Shown: piece after piece, positions 34,024 through 45,408 of the stretch | Position numbering within the stretch: position 1 is the stretch's first letter | How the letters are laid out: each line of letters opens with the position of its first letter | Assembly: GCA_010093605.1 (NCBI GenBank) | Contig: MU004194.1 | Span: 1,283,900 to 1,347,899, forward strand | Reading direction: 5' to 3' | Length of the DNA stretch: 64,000 bases | From: Lophium mytilinum | Lineage: Eukaryota; Ascomycota; Dothideomycetes; Mytilinidiales; Mytilinidiaceae | Made by a program: the position numbers and the translations under genes | Notes under the pieces: model-generated | Databases searched by the model: none | What the model saw: the letters and a program-made list of their open reading frames with translations, nothing else | Told to the model about the DNA's origin: nothing

Positions 34024-35909
34024 ATGTCGGGCCCTTCTTTTCACGTCAAGGTGCCATCTTCCTCCCTATTCAAGTTCCCTCCAGACTCGGCCCCGCCCGC
34101 GCTCCCGCCTCCGAACGAATACAGCTTTGGGAGCCCGTTCCCGATCCCCGCCAAGCTATACAACCAGGCCCTCTCCGAGAAGTGGCCCATCACCATAGCC
34201 TCTATTTATGTTGTCACTGTAGTTTCCATAAACGCGTACAACCGCAAGCAGGGGAACAAGCCATGGGCAATCAGCAAGACCGGGTGGTTCAAGGCATTCG
34301 TCGTCTTGCATAGCTCCTTCTTGGCCGTCTACTCCGGAGTGACCTTTGCCGCCATGGTCAGGGCGCTGTCGCGATCATTCCCAGCGATTGACAACGAATA
34401 CGGCCTCGTTGGCTTCACGGACGCGCTCTGCAAGATCCATGGTCCGCGGGGCCTAGGCGACGCTGTGACGTACAACTCCAGCGCCGACCTTTGGGAGAGC
34501 AAGAACAGGCTCATACAACTGGGCTCCAACAACTTGCCTGACTCTACCGATGTCGGGAGGATCTGGAATGAAGGTCTCGCATTCTGGGGCTGGTTCTTCT
34601 ACCTCTCCAAGTTCTACGAGGTCCTGGATACCGCTATCATACTTGCAAAGGGCAAGAGGAGCTCCACTTTGCAGACGTATCATCATGCCGGAGCCATGTT
34701 CTGCATGTGGGCTGGCATCCGTTTCATGTCGCCTCCAATCTGGATGTTTGTCCTGGTCAACTCGGGCATCCACACTATGATGGTGAGCAGCTCATGTGCT
34801 TCAAGTCCCTAATATAGTTACTAATTTTCGAACAGTACACATATTACACAGTCTCAGCTCTACGATATCGTGTCCCTCAGTTCATCAAGCGGACCCTCAC
34901 GACCCTGCAAATCCTACAATTCGTTGTCGGTGTCGGGTTCGCCGCGATCCACCTCTTCGTCTCCTACTCAGTTCCAGTCTCCACCCCGTACACCATCTTC
35001 AACACTGTGAAATCTGCAGCTTCAGCGCTCTCGTCGACCATCGACTCTAGCATTATTCCAGCTGCGACCGCGAACGTAGGCGCCATAATCAAGAAACTCG
35101 CATACCGTGCAGCTGGCCAGGAAGGATTGGCAGAAAATGTGCGCAACACCCAGGGCGAGATTTTCGGGCACGAGGCAGAAAAAGTCGAAGAGACCGTCAA
35201 CCGCGAAATTCGTTACAGGAACGAGTACAAGGAAATTCCATGCATCGATACAACCGGGCAGTCCTTCGCAATCTGGCTCAACGTTGTCTACCTCCTCCCG
35301 CTCACGGCATTATTCATTCGATTCTTCGTCCGTTCTTACTTCAAGCGGACATCGGTATCGGCAAAGCATCCGACGCACCACCATGCAATTGCGAAAGCTG
35401 GCCATGACGCTGTGCATGGCTTCAACCGGGAGCTTGAGTCGCTAGGCGAGAACCTGGAAAATGGAGTTGCGAATCTTGCCAGCAAAGCGACGAAGAACGC
35501 TAAGAAGTCCGACTTCCAGACTCCGGTCAAGAATGCTGCGAGGACTGTAAAGAACGCGTCAAACTCCGCAGCTCAGAAGTTGAAGGAGACTCCGAATACG
35601 CCGTCTATGGTAGATGAGTTTGATGAGAAGCTGAGGAAGACCGTGAAGGATGGATACGACTCTCCTCCTGCGAAGCGCGCACAGGAAATTGCAGCCCAGT
35701 ACGCGAAGGATGGAAAGAAAATCCCAGAGTCGCTAGCTAGCAAGCTACAACAGGCGCTGAAAGAGCAAAAAGAGGTCGATCCCAAGGTCAAGCCGGAGGA
35801 GGAAGAAGATAGTCTTCTCGGAGCTGGCGATGAGGAGGATGGGCTTAGCACAACGGACCCAAAGGAGGAGGGAGTGTCGTATGCGGAGAAAGTCAAGGAC
35901 GAATCGTAG
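34024..35909 (+). CDS. ELO-family very-long-chain fatty acid elongase with extra domains
   Basis: Condensing enzyme (3-ketoacyl-CoA synthase) of ER fatty-acid elongation. Exons are 34024-34782 and 34836-35909, giving 610 residues, well above the usual 300-350. Multiple membrane segments are present (WPITIASIYVVTVVSI, FWGWFFYLSKFYEVLDT, WMFVLVNSGIHTMMYTYYTVSAL). The catalytic histidine box is QTYHHAG with His220-His221; the usual first His of HxxHH is Gln217, a variant I recall from filamentous-fungal members. Between the sixth and last membrane segments lies an insertion of roughly 85 residues (STIDSSIIPAATANVG...). After the last segment (FAIWLNVVYLLPLTALFIRFF) comes a tail of about 200 residues, Lys/Ala/Glu-rich and helical, with an acidic end. 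Substrate chain length cannot be inferred. Confidence 0.9.
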
Positions 35910-36456
35910 CTGCCTTGACTTTGGAGTTAGAGATACCTTCAAATGACTGGCTTTACGTGCTCTGGGGAGGGAGGCGGGTTTGGAACTTTAGGCAATGCAG
36001 AACTGCTATCTTTTGATTCGACAGTATGGCAAGGGGTTTGTTATTCTCTTCGGCACGATGCGAAGGCCGATTCGGGATCTTGCATCTTTACAATGTATTT
36101 TGAGTTGCGATTGGGCTGGTTCAGACACGAGCACGTGTCAAGTAGTGCGCGTTTATCGAATTGGGGACGCGTGGAGATCAGTGAATACCAGATAAAACCT
36201 CAAACAAATCAGTAACACATCAACAAAGTTCTTCTGTAGCGCGATATTGATGTGATGTAATATTGATAACTCTCGAGCCCTGCAGACTTCGCGACCGAGC
36301 AGGGACCAAAACACCAACAAAAATCTGGTGAAGCACCCACCAGAAATTATCATAACCGCGGCCTCTCATTTGTTGCACAGACTTTACCCGAGCCGACACC
36401 CTCTCCGCGTCGCTGTGAGACCCTCGAAAATCACACCTCTCCCCTGCACCGCCAAC
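35910..36456. other. Intergenic region, ELO / prefoldin 4
   Basis: 547 bases between two plus-strand genes. It should hold the ELO 3' UTR and the prefoldin promoter. No gene or repeat seen. Confidence 0.45.
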
Positions 36457-37041
36457 ATGCAGCGTCGAATGGTACGTATCTACCTTCTGACTCCTAAAGA
36501 TGGTCCGAGGGAGACTCGCTGATAGAAGCTGCAGCTAAGCAAGGAGGACGAGGCCGCGACCGAGGACATTGAAGTCCGTCGCGAAGACCAGGAGAAAATC
36601 AACAAGTTCAGCACGCTACATCAGAAGGAGACGGGGATCGAGGAGGAGCTGAAAGGGAAGCAGGTAGGCAGGGCATCGTGATGTGGTGAGAGTAATGGTG
36701 GCTGATTGTGTCGCTATAGAAGGAGAAAGAGGACTTGGAAGAGATTTCTACGGAGCTGGAACTCGTCGATGAGGACGAGAAGGTGCCGTATGTTGCTTTC
36801 CTCTCACATTCATGGTTGGTGGGCTCACTCTAACGCGTGCGATGCTAGGTACAAGATTGGCGATTGCTTCGTGTCGCTGCCTCAGTCCGAGGTGCTCGAG
36901 CTGCTCACTGCGTCGACAGAGGATATCGACCAGGATGTCACGAAGCTCGAGGAGAAGCTGGGCGCTGTGCGAGAGCAGATGTCGGAGCTGAAGGTGGCAT
37001 TGTATGCTCGATTTGGCAGAAGTATCAACCTGGAGACATGA
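36457..37041 (+). CDS. GIM3: Prefoldin subunit 4
   Basis: Beta-class subunit of the hexameric prefoldin co-chaperone that hands unfolded actin and tubulin to the CCT chaperonin. Four exons: 36457-36471 (only five codons, MQRRM), 36535-36663, 36720-36787 and 36849-37041, giving 134 residues, the normal size. The protein reads MQRRMLSKEDEAATEDIEV...REDQEKINKFSTLHQK, the usual fungal N-terminus, then helix, hairpin (YKIGDCFVSLPQSEV) and second helix (DVTKLEEKLGAVREQMSELK), ending ALYARFGRSINLE as in homologs. Exon 2 has two possible acceptors six bases apart (GAAG at 36528 and GCAG at 36534); the second gives the canonical RRMLSKE. Confidence 0.93.
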
Positions 37042-37582
37042 GGACTACGAAGTATCAAAAGCAGAATCACGATATCAGACTTCCATCTTGATTCTTGGAG
37101 TGGGGTCACTTGCATTATCATTTCAAATTTCCATTTTCTTTTGTTCTTTGGTGTGATAGTTCTGTGGTCAAAATAATCTCGTCACGTCCAGCTCTCTCTA
37201 TCTCAGCGTCTCTCGGAATGTCTTCTCCGTACGCGGCCGCTCACCTGGAACGATTCACGTTACCTCGCCCGATTATTAGCCACTGACGCTCCTGTGGCTT
37301 ATTCCCGCCTTTGACGCCCATGCACGCTCTTCTCACCGCGTGCGGGACTATCATGAGTCGGCTATAACGGCACGGTAGACTTATGGGTTCCCCGCCAACC
37401 CCACCAACAGCTACTGATTTGAGGGGAGAGCTTGAGCAAATCTGTTCCTGTGACTCTTAGCGCCTACTGGCGGACTTTCCATCATTTGGCCCTCAAATGG
37501 TGACGATCCCCGCCACTTCTCATCTGACTAGGTTCTCGATGGTACTCGATTTAGTTTTTTTGCTCAGGAACCCCCAATAACC
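37042..37582. other. Intergenic region upstream of MFS gene
   Basis: 541 bases between plus-strand genes. No gene or repeat identified. Confidence 0.4.
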
Positions 37583-39500
37583 ATGGCAGATTTCGAAAAG
37601 CAGAGCTCGCAAGGGCGCCGTCATCGGGTCGAGTCTCTGTCAAGTGAGGTGTCTGAACAAAATGAGGACTTAATTGGTTAGTTGTGGTTCCTTACGCAGT
37701 TGGGTGGACTTTCCGCTAACTCAAAATCACAGTCCATCGCATTCCCTCCAGGGTCATTGCCACAAATGAAAAGGATGTAGACGAAAAGCTGGATCTAGAG
37801 AAGGACGACGAGGATCCCACGTCACCATCGAATGCCTCAATGGATTCTATACCGAGCACGCCCCGGACGATAATATCCTTTGAAGACAACGATCCTGGAC
37901 AACCGAACAATTGGAGCTCGGTATGCATTCGCGACACCCTTGGCATGTCACAATGGCTGACAAAATCGTCTTGGGATTAGAAAAAGAAGAGCTACGCACT
38001 ATTCGCGGCCATCTGCACGGTCATGAACAGCACCGTCTCCTCCTCGCTTGCGGCTGGGAATACTAAGCAGCTTTCGGACTATTTCAACGTCACCAACGAA
38101 GAACAGCTCGTCCTGCCTACGTCGATCTTCTTGGTTGGCTATACTTTCGGACCTTTGATATTCGGTCCGTTGAGCGAGACATGGGGAAGGAAATGGACAA
38201 TGATCTGGGGTTTTCTAGGTTTCACGCTCGCTTCAATGGCCTCTGCATTAGCACCCAATTGGGCAGCATTGAACGTCTTCAGACTGTTTGTGGGTATATT
38301 CGGAGCTTGTCCAATCGCCGTCGTAGGCGGGTACGTTGTTTCCCTTCCTTGAACGATAGTAAGCTTTATGTTCTCACACTTACAAACTCTACTAGGATAT
38401 GTGCAGATATCTACCATAATCCCCAGTCGCGCGGTCGTGCAATGGCCATATTCATGGCGGCTACGACCTTTGGTCCTGTGCTTGGCCCTCCCATTTCAGG
38501 CTTCATTGCGGTCGTCAGCTGGCGCTGGTCCTTCTGGGTTGGAGTGCTCCTCACCGCCGGCGCGTGGCCCTTCCTCGTAACCATGCCTGAGACGTATGCA
38601 CCCATTCTCCTCAAGCACCGCGCAGCCAAAATCCGCAAGGAAACCTCCGACCCCAACCTCTTCGCCCCCATCGAGCTCGAAAAGACCAACATCCACCACA
38701 TCATCACCGTCGTCCTTACTCGTCCCGTCCGTATGTTCTGTTTCGAGCCCCTCGTACTCTTCACGTGCCTCTACCTCTCATACGCCTACGCCATCTTCTA
38801 CATCTTCTTCCAATCCTACCCCATCATTTTCGGCGGCATCTACGGCATGAACGCTGGCGAGGAAGGCCTGACATTCCTCCCCATCGGCATCGGCGCCATC
38901 ATCGCCACCGGCATCTACCTCGCCTGGGACAGCATCCTCGCCCGCGCACAGAAAGCCGATAGACCCTGGAGCCGCAGCGAAGAGATGCGCCGACTACCCC
39001 TCGCCTGTCTCGCCGGGCCGTTCTTCGCGCTCAGCATGTTCTGGGCGGGGTGGACAGCGAAGAAAGACGTGCACTGGATCGTGCCGTGTCTAGCTGGGAT
39101 TCCATTTGGCATCGGTTATCTGTGTCTCTTCATGGCTCTGCTGAATTACCTTGTCGACGCGTACGAGATCTTCGCGGCGAGTGCAATGGCGGCGGCGAGT
39201 ACGTGTCGGAGTACATTTGGCGCGGTGCTGCCGTTTGCAGCGAGGCCTATGTATAGGACGTTGGGTGTGCCATGGGCGTGTAGCTTGCTAGGGTTCTTGA
39301 GCATCCTAATGTGCGCGATCCCGTTTGCGTTTTTGAGGTATGGGACGGTGTTGAGGGCGAAGAGCGAGTTCTGTCAGTATTTGGCGAAGAGGAAGGCGGA
39401 TGAGGTGGAGCAGAGGGAGAGGGAGAGGGGGCCGGTGGTTAGGGAAGCGGACTTAGAGGAAGGCGGGGGGCCTAACGAGACTGTGGCCAAAGAAGCGTGA
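37583..39500 (+). CDS. MFS transporter, DHA1 family (polyamine/drug:H+ antiporter type)
   Basis: Plasma-membrane proton antiporter of the 12-segment DHA1 group, which includes fungal polyamine and azole exporters. Exons are 37583-37676, 37733-37920, 37981-38330 and 38396-39500, giving 578 residues. A long acidic, Ser/Thr-rich cytosolic N-terminus (about 95 residues) ends in DPGQPNNWSS-KKK, the usual fungal DHA1 block before helix 1. Family marks are GPLSETWGRKW (motif A, the usual GPxSExxGR), RLFVGIFGACPIAVVGG, and RGRAMAIFMAATTFGPVLGPPISGFI (motif C region). PETYAPILLKHRAAKIRKE marks the central loop. The C-terminal tail is charged. Substrate is not predictable; it is followed by an amino-acid permease and an NmrA-like oxidoreductase on the same strand. 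Confidence 0.93.
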
Positions 39501-40747
39501 GACGTAGGGGTAATAATTGTGCGGATTGCATTGAGGTGTAGGGGGTACAAGCATTGCGCTGGCGTTTGGATGAAGCATTTGTCAGCCTGATAAAGATTTT
39601 CGTCCTTTGAATGGCAATAAGCAGTTCATACTTCGTTACAGTAACCTTGCTTGGTACCATTAGCCTCAGCCATCATGGGATTTAACATTGTAGGCCCCCA
39701 GGCCCCATGCTGTATAGCCAATTACTCAGCAGTTTCTGTGTACACACATACATCTTTCCCCCTTGCGGACCTAGCGAGCTTTCCTTTCACAGACACCAAC
39801 ACAATACATTTCTCTTTGGACATTGATTGATCTCTGGTAACAATTAGTTGATGAGCGGTTCTTGTTATGATTCCTGCCACTCCCATACGCTACTGGGGCT
39901 GCCTTGGTGCCTTAGGAACACTCGCATACTTCACCTTCTAGCGAACATGCGCATATCTATCATCATTCGACCATCTCTTGTAAGTCGAGGTCGTTGCTCT
40001 TCTAGTGCATAATGGAAATAGGTACGACATTCTCGCTGGTCTAGAATTCTCTAGTGGCGTCGAGTGGAGAGTAAGAAGCTTTGGCCAAGAGTTCTAAGAC
40101 GCAAGGTTCCAAAGGTGCAGCGATGAGGAATACGACCGATCCTACGTATCACAAAGCTCCATCTATCGCCCCAAACACCTGATTCGACATTGTCCACTGT
40201 CTCCCACGGTCGCGTCAGCTTCTGGCTTGATTCAGCATCCCTCACCTCGACACTGGCCATATCGTCAAGCCTTTAGATAGCATGAAAAACATCTCGCAAG
40301 ACAAACGGCACACTTCCGCGATCGCAGAATGATGCCGGCCCACGACATGCATACAGAGCGATCTCCGGGAGAGGAACATGGTACTACACCGCATTGAGGG
40401 GGTTGCATGCGATGTCTATGTGCGACTGTATTTCTTTTCCCAAAGGGTGCCGGGGTTGATAAGACTCCCCCTGCTCATCGGCCGACGAGCTTCCCCAGTA
40501 TTGCGATAGAGCTACCGTGGACCCTGCAATCGCCCAATGGCAATCGTCGAATCGCCAGCAACGTTCGATGTGTCAAACCATACGAATGGTCCGGTCTATC
40601 GCATGTCGGTGACCCGACCAGGCGGGATGTCTGCTACATATACGGCGAGGCAGCTGCGACTAGGAGCCCGACGTCCTGGTTTCTAGCTCTGCGTGTGAAG
40701 CTTCATTCCTCTGAGAAAGCTCCTACTTTGCAAGAACATTCGAAGAG
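39501..40747. other. Intergenic region, MFS / permease
   Basis: 1247 bases between two plus-strand genes. I find no supported gene in either strand; the open frames are short and without family resemblance. It presumably carries the permease promoter. Confidence 0.45.
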
Positions 40748-42753
40748 ATGGCAGAAAAGACGGTTGAGGGTACTCAGGAGCCTGAGAGGCGGGCTTCTGT
40801 CACGGCTGCTGCGGACGGCCTGGCGAATGAGGAGGATGCTGCAAAGCTGGGTATGTTACCACCATTAATCCACGAAATGCCAACGCTAATGGAGATACAG
40901 CCCAATTGGGCTACAAGCAAGAGCTGCGCCGCAACTTCACTATGATCGAAGTCTTTGGTATGAGCAGCTGTCCACCCTTATCGAAGCCAGTCTGACAGAT
41001 AATTCTACAGGAATCGCTTTCTCTATCATGGGACTGCTTCCTTCGATTGCCAGTACATTGTCATACAGCTTGCCCGCGGGGCCTGCAGGTCTAGTTTGGG
41101 TACTTTACATCTCGTCATGCTTACGAAAACAATGATTGACCTCCGTAGGGATGGTTCGTCGCCAGCGCCTTCATCTTCGTCGTCGGCCTTGCAATGGCAG
41201 ATCTGGGATCTGCCATGCCAACGTCGGGCGGGCTGTACTGGTGGACGCATTTCTTTGCTTCGCCGAAGACAAGAAATCCTTTGAGTTTCCTGGTTGGTTA
41301 CAGTAACACACTTGGTAAGACTTGATATCTTGCTAGAATCAGACCCAATCGCTAACCTTATTACAGGCTTGGTCGGTGGACTGTGCTCTATTGATTATGG
41401 CTTCGCCCTCATGTTCTGCTCTGTGATTGTCATCGCGAGAGACGGGGAGTGGGTCGCATCGAATGGTATCGTGTACGCCGTCTTCATGTGCACCGTTCTC
41501 TTGCACGGAGTCCTGGCCTCTGTCCTTGCGAACGTCATGGGAAAGCTTCAGACAGTGTTCGTTGTAGCGAACTTCCTTCTGATCGCCATTACCATCATCG
41601 CACTGCCCATTGGCCGTTCACACGAGCGGAATGATGGGAAGTATATTTTCGGAACAACCGGCAATCTTACTACATGGCCTGTGGGATGGGCATGGTTCCT
41701 CTCTTGGCTGAGTCCCATTTGGACCATTGGAGCGTTTGACAGCTGCGTAAGTCGTCTTTTTCTTCCATTGAAATCCACAGGCACCGTCTGACACCCCAAC
41801 AGGTTCACATGAGCGAAGAAGCTGCCAACGCCACCAAAGCCGTCCCATTCGGTATCCTCATGTCCATCGGCAGCTGCTGGTTCTTCGGCTTCATCATCTG
41901 CATTGTCATCGCGGCTTGTGTCAATCCGGACATTGAGTCTGTCCTCTCAAGCCCCTTCGGCCAGCCCATGGCCCAGATCTACTACGACGCCGTGGGGAAA
42001 CACGGAGCCATGGCGCTCATGTCTCTTCTCTTCATTGTGCAATTCCTCATGGGCCTCTCAATCCTCGTCGCAGCATCCCGCCAGACTTGGGCATTCTCTA
42101 GGGACGGAGCGCTGCCGTTCAGCAAGTTCTTCCGTCCCATCTCGAAGAGCCTGGGCTTTATTCCTTTCCGCACCATCTGGGGCTGCGTCTTCCTAGCCCT
42201 TATCCTTGGGTTGCTCTGCCTAATCGCGCCTGCAGCGGCCGCTGCTCTCTTCTCCCTCGCAGTCGCAGGAAACAACGTAGCATGGGGGACACCTATCTTC
42301 TGCCGCCTCGTTTGGGGAGGAGACAAATTCAAGCCCGGCCCATTTTACACGGGCAAACTGAGCAAGCCGATCGGCTGGGTCGCTATTGTGTTCCTCGTGT
42401 TCGGCATTCTCCTCAGTATGATGCCAGTCGGAGGCCCGAACCCAACGCCACAGGATATGAACTACACAGTCGTGATCAACAGCGCGGTCTGGGGCGGGTC
42501 GCTGATCTATTATTTCATTGATGCACGGAAATGGTGAGTCCTCTTCCAGTTTCGTCCAATTGAGGCCTTCAAAGCATCTTTCTAACTGGAGAACAGGTTC
42601 ACTGGTCCAAAGATCACCCTCAATGCGGAAGATCTCACTGAAACGCAGGAGGCTGCCATCCGCGCTGAGGGTATCCAGATTGAGGGGCATCCACCCGCTG
42701 ATAAGAGCGACAGCGACGCTGAAGCGGCTAATGAACCTGAAAAGGTAGTATGA
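40748..42753 (+). CDS. GABA/amino-acid permease (APC superfamily, Uga4-like)
   Basis: Plasma-membrane amino-acid or GABA/choline permease of the fungal ACT family. Seven exons: 40748-40850, 40901-40957, 41011-41099, 41149-41314, 41367-41746, 41803-42533 and 42597-42753, giving 560 residues. All junctions are GT-AG and in frame. Landmarks: the N-terminal LGYKQELRRNFTMIEVFGIAFSIMGLLPSIASTL, then MADLGSAMPTSGGLYWWTH (the conserved block for this family), a substrate-region segment SPIWTIGAFDSC-VHMSEEAANATKAVP, and LVAASRQTWAFSRDGALPFS. About 12 membrane helices are expected, with a charged C-terminal tail (EGHPPADKSDSDAEAANE). Exons 2 and 3 are very short, as usual for this family in filamentous fungi. 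Uga4-type permeases are often nitrogen-regulated, but I did not confirm GATA clusters. Confidence 0.93.
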
Positions 42754-43447
42754 ACGCACTTTGGAAATGAAGACATATTGGTGGACTCTCGCTCTCTGGA
42801 GATATAACCCAGTCGCTACTTCTATCTATAGCAATGCTGAAGATATATATAGAATACACGCCTATACTTCTAAGCCATGTTGACTTGAAGAGTTCAAGAG
42901 GATATTCTAACAAAGCCCGCAACGTGAAGCATGTAGTCTACTAAGCCCGTCAATGAAAGCTAACCTCAGACGGAAAACTACCATGCTGGCGCCATCACGT
43001 GAAACATCCGGCATCCGGGACGGGAGAGGGCCCGTCCCGGATCCAATCACGACCCGGAATTCATGCTCTCCGAGCGTCCACTGCCGAAGCTCCACAATTG
43101 GCTACCAAGACATGCATTACCTTTGCTATTGAGTGTGCCATAGGATGGAGCAAGGACTTTCGGGGAAGCTTCTCAGCTGCTTTGTAATGTTTGTAGAGTA
43201 GTGACGCTGAAACCAGCTTAGTGACGTGAGGGGAGGCCTGGCCGTTGGATGTGGGGTAGAGTGGGTAGGTGTATATATACTATGATGTGGTATGTAACTA
43301 TAGAAGCTTCAATACCATATCTACTAACGCTTTGAAGCTCTGGCTGCCATCCGACTCCTCGCCTTTCCCGGGAATTGTAGAATCTTCAGTCAATATCTTC
43401 AGAATCGATTCGGATATCCTAAATCTTTTTCAAGTACAGCAGCTAGA
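42754..43447. other. Intergenic region upstream of NmrA-like gene
   Basis: 694 bases between plus-strand genes. It contains the perfect 12-base inverted repeat at 43013-43042, listed separately, and a TATA-like GTATATATACTATG near 43271. No gene seen. Confidence 0.45.
43013..43042. repeat. Perfect 12-base inverted repeat with 6-base loop
   Basis: ATCCGGGACGGG and its exact complement CCCGTCCCGGAT are separated by AGAGGG. It is GC-rich and could form a strong hairpin or serve as a binding site for a dimeric regulator. It lies 260 bases after the permease stop and 405 bases before the NmrA-like start. Confidence 0.8.
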
Positions 43448-44604
43448 ATGGTCAGAGTCGCGATTGCGGGAGGGACTGGTGGGCTAGGACGTGCAGTTGT
43501 GGAAGAAATTCTCGCAACCAAGAAACACGATGTCTTCTTGATATCTCGGACTGAGGTTTGTCGCCTGGATGCTCCACTCAATTCTTCTCCAGAAGTCTAA
43601 TTTAGCCGCGTAATACAGGACGTTAAGGCTTTCAAAGACGACCCAAATGTCAAGGTCCTCGCCATCGACTACGACTCCCCAGAAGCCATTGCCTCGGTAC
43701 TAAAATCCAACAACATCGACACCATCATCTCCACCCTAGGGATCTTTCAGGAAGCGCAGCAGAAGGCGCAGTTGAACCTGGTTGAAGGAGCAGTGCAGTC
43801 GGGGACCGTGAAGCGCTTCGCGCCCTCGGAATTCGGACTCGATTACGTCCAGAACAAGAAAGAGTGAGTACTCCTTGGATATTCGGCCTTTTTGAACCCA
43901 ATGCTGACGGCAACCTCGAATAGCGGCGTCGCCATCCCCTCGGAAGCCATGCGCGACCTCAAGACCGGCACCGTGGACAAGCTTGAGGCTTCGCCACTCA
44001 CGTACACGCGCTTCGTGTGCGGTTTCTTCCTCGACTACTTTGGATACCCGCACTACCCGACCTATCTGCCTTATATGGGCATTATATTGGATATTGCCAA
44101 CGGGGTGGCGGCGATCCCTGGGGATGGCGAACAGCCCGTCACCTTCACACTGACGCGGGACGTGGGCAAGTTTGTGGCGGAGAGCTTGAGTCTGGAGAGC
44201 TGGGAGCCGACGAGCTACATTGTTGGTGACAAGGTCAAGCTGAATGATATGCTGAAGTGGGCAGAGGGGGCGACGGGTAAGTGTATTCCTTTCCTAACCT
44301 CTCCTCTTACGCTTTTGGCCGAGACGCCGGGCTAACGCGATCGAAACGCACAGGAAAGAAGTTCGATGTTCACTATGACGACGTGGCAAAGCTGAAGACC
44401 TACCAAGTTACCGAACTCCCGTCCAACGTGCCGAGATACGCGTTCTTCCCGAAGGAGATGATGTTCGGCATGTTGGCTATGATGGGGCTCGGGATGGCGG
44501 AGGGGCACTTCGATTTCAAGGGGCCGACGCTAAATGAGAAGTTGCCGCAGGTGAAGACGACGAAGGTGAAGGACTTTTTGGAGGAGTATTGGACGGGGAA
44601 ATAG
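43448..44604 (+). CDS. NmrA-like / isoflavone-reductase-like NAD(P)-dependent oxidoreductase
   Basis: Atypical short-chain dehydrogenase of the NmrA/PCBER group; members are either reductases or NAD(P)-sensing regulators. Exons are 43448-43555, 43619-43863, 43924-44276 and 44354-44604, giving 318 residues, the usual size. The N-terminal Rossmann motif VAIAGGTGGLGRAVVEEIL has the GxxGxxG fingerprint. Then come IDYDSPEAIASVLKSNNIDTIISTLG, RFAPSEFGLDY (family motif) and the C-terminal substrate region. The lysine usual in catalytic isoflavone reductases is not evident to me in the expected place, so activity is open. It follows the MFS and permease genes on the same strand, which might hint at a joint role in amine or amino-acid use. 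Confidence 0.88.
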
Positions 44605-45408
44605 ATGGGAAAAAGGAAGAACTGGTGATGTTGAGAAGAGGATAGCTTGGGACGTTGTTCCCTGGTAGACAAACCTCAGTTTCAATGCTCTTATTGGGCT
44701 AAGATTTGATAATCAACATCAAGAGCTTCAACCCGCTATGGATGAGTGATATGTGCCTCTGTCGTCAGAAACGGAAATTGGAAAGGGGTGCCTCTTTACT
44801 GATCGTCTTCCTGATCCACAATGAAGAAGAGGTGGAGGACAGACTAAGCCTGGGCAGATTTCAGGTGTTGGTCTCGGCTCTTGAGGTCTGTTGAATAAAA
44901 CGGGGTCCATTACAAAAGCGGCATCTTACTGTAGCAATCTGACCTTCTGACAAGCGTATCATGGCACCACGGCAAGAAAATTCATTTCTGGCTTGCTAAC
45001 CGTTATCGCTGGAGCCTCTTAGCATGATTCCAAGTGTCTGGAAGTATGATTATGGGCGTGGCTTGCTGCGCAGCAAAAGTGTGGATTCTGGTGCTTGTAT
45101 GATTATGCACCGAGCCGGCACCCCTGACACTTCTCATAATTCACTGGTGGAGTGGAAACGTTACGTCACGTGAAGATGCCAAGCCTCTCCCGAAATGTGT
45201 CCTCGAACCTGGCGGTCCATGGGTCGTCTGAATGTCGTGGGGTTAAATATTCGCAACTTTCTTTGAGCCGTAACACACCACACTCCTTGCTCGCTTTTCG
45301 CGCGGCGTTAAGGCACCCTCAGTCCTCCTAATACTCTTTGCTTTTTTTTGGACTGGTGAAAGCAACCCAAAACCAACATCGCGGAAGAGCGCCTTTCGCA
45401 ACTCCGCC
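44605..45408. other. Intergenic region upstream of SEC63
   Basis: 804 bases between plus-strand genes. Contains the ACGTCACGTG motif described separately. No gene or repeat identified. Confidence 0.4.
45162..45172 (+). promoter_or_regulatory. TACGTCACGTG, bZIP/bHLH-type site upstream of SEC63
   Basis: Overlapping CRE-like (TACGTCA) and E-box/G-box (CACGTG) cores lie about 240 bases upstream of the SEC63 ATG. ER stress regulators of the HacA/Hac1 bZIP class bind ACGTG-containing sequences, so this could be a stress-response site. This is inference from motif and gene function only. Confidence 0.3.

Noticed and set aside
35573-35896. 107-codon Ser-rich minus-strand frame opposite the ELO tail
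   Set aside because: Mirror of the Lys/Glu/Ala-rich coding repeat on the plus strand.
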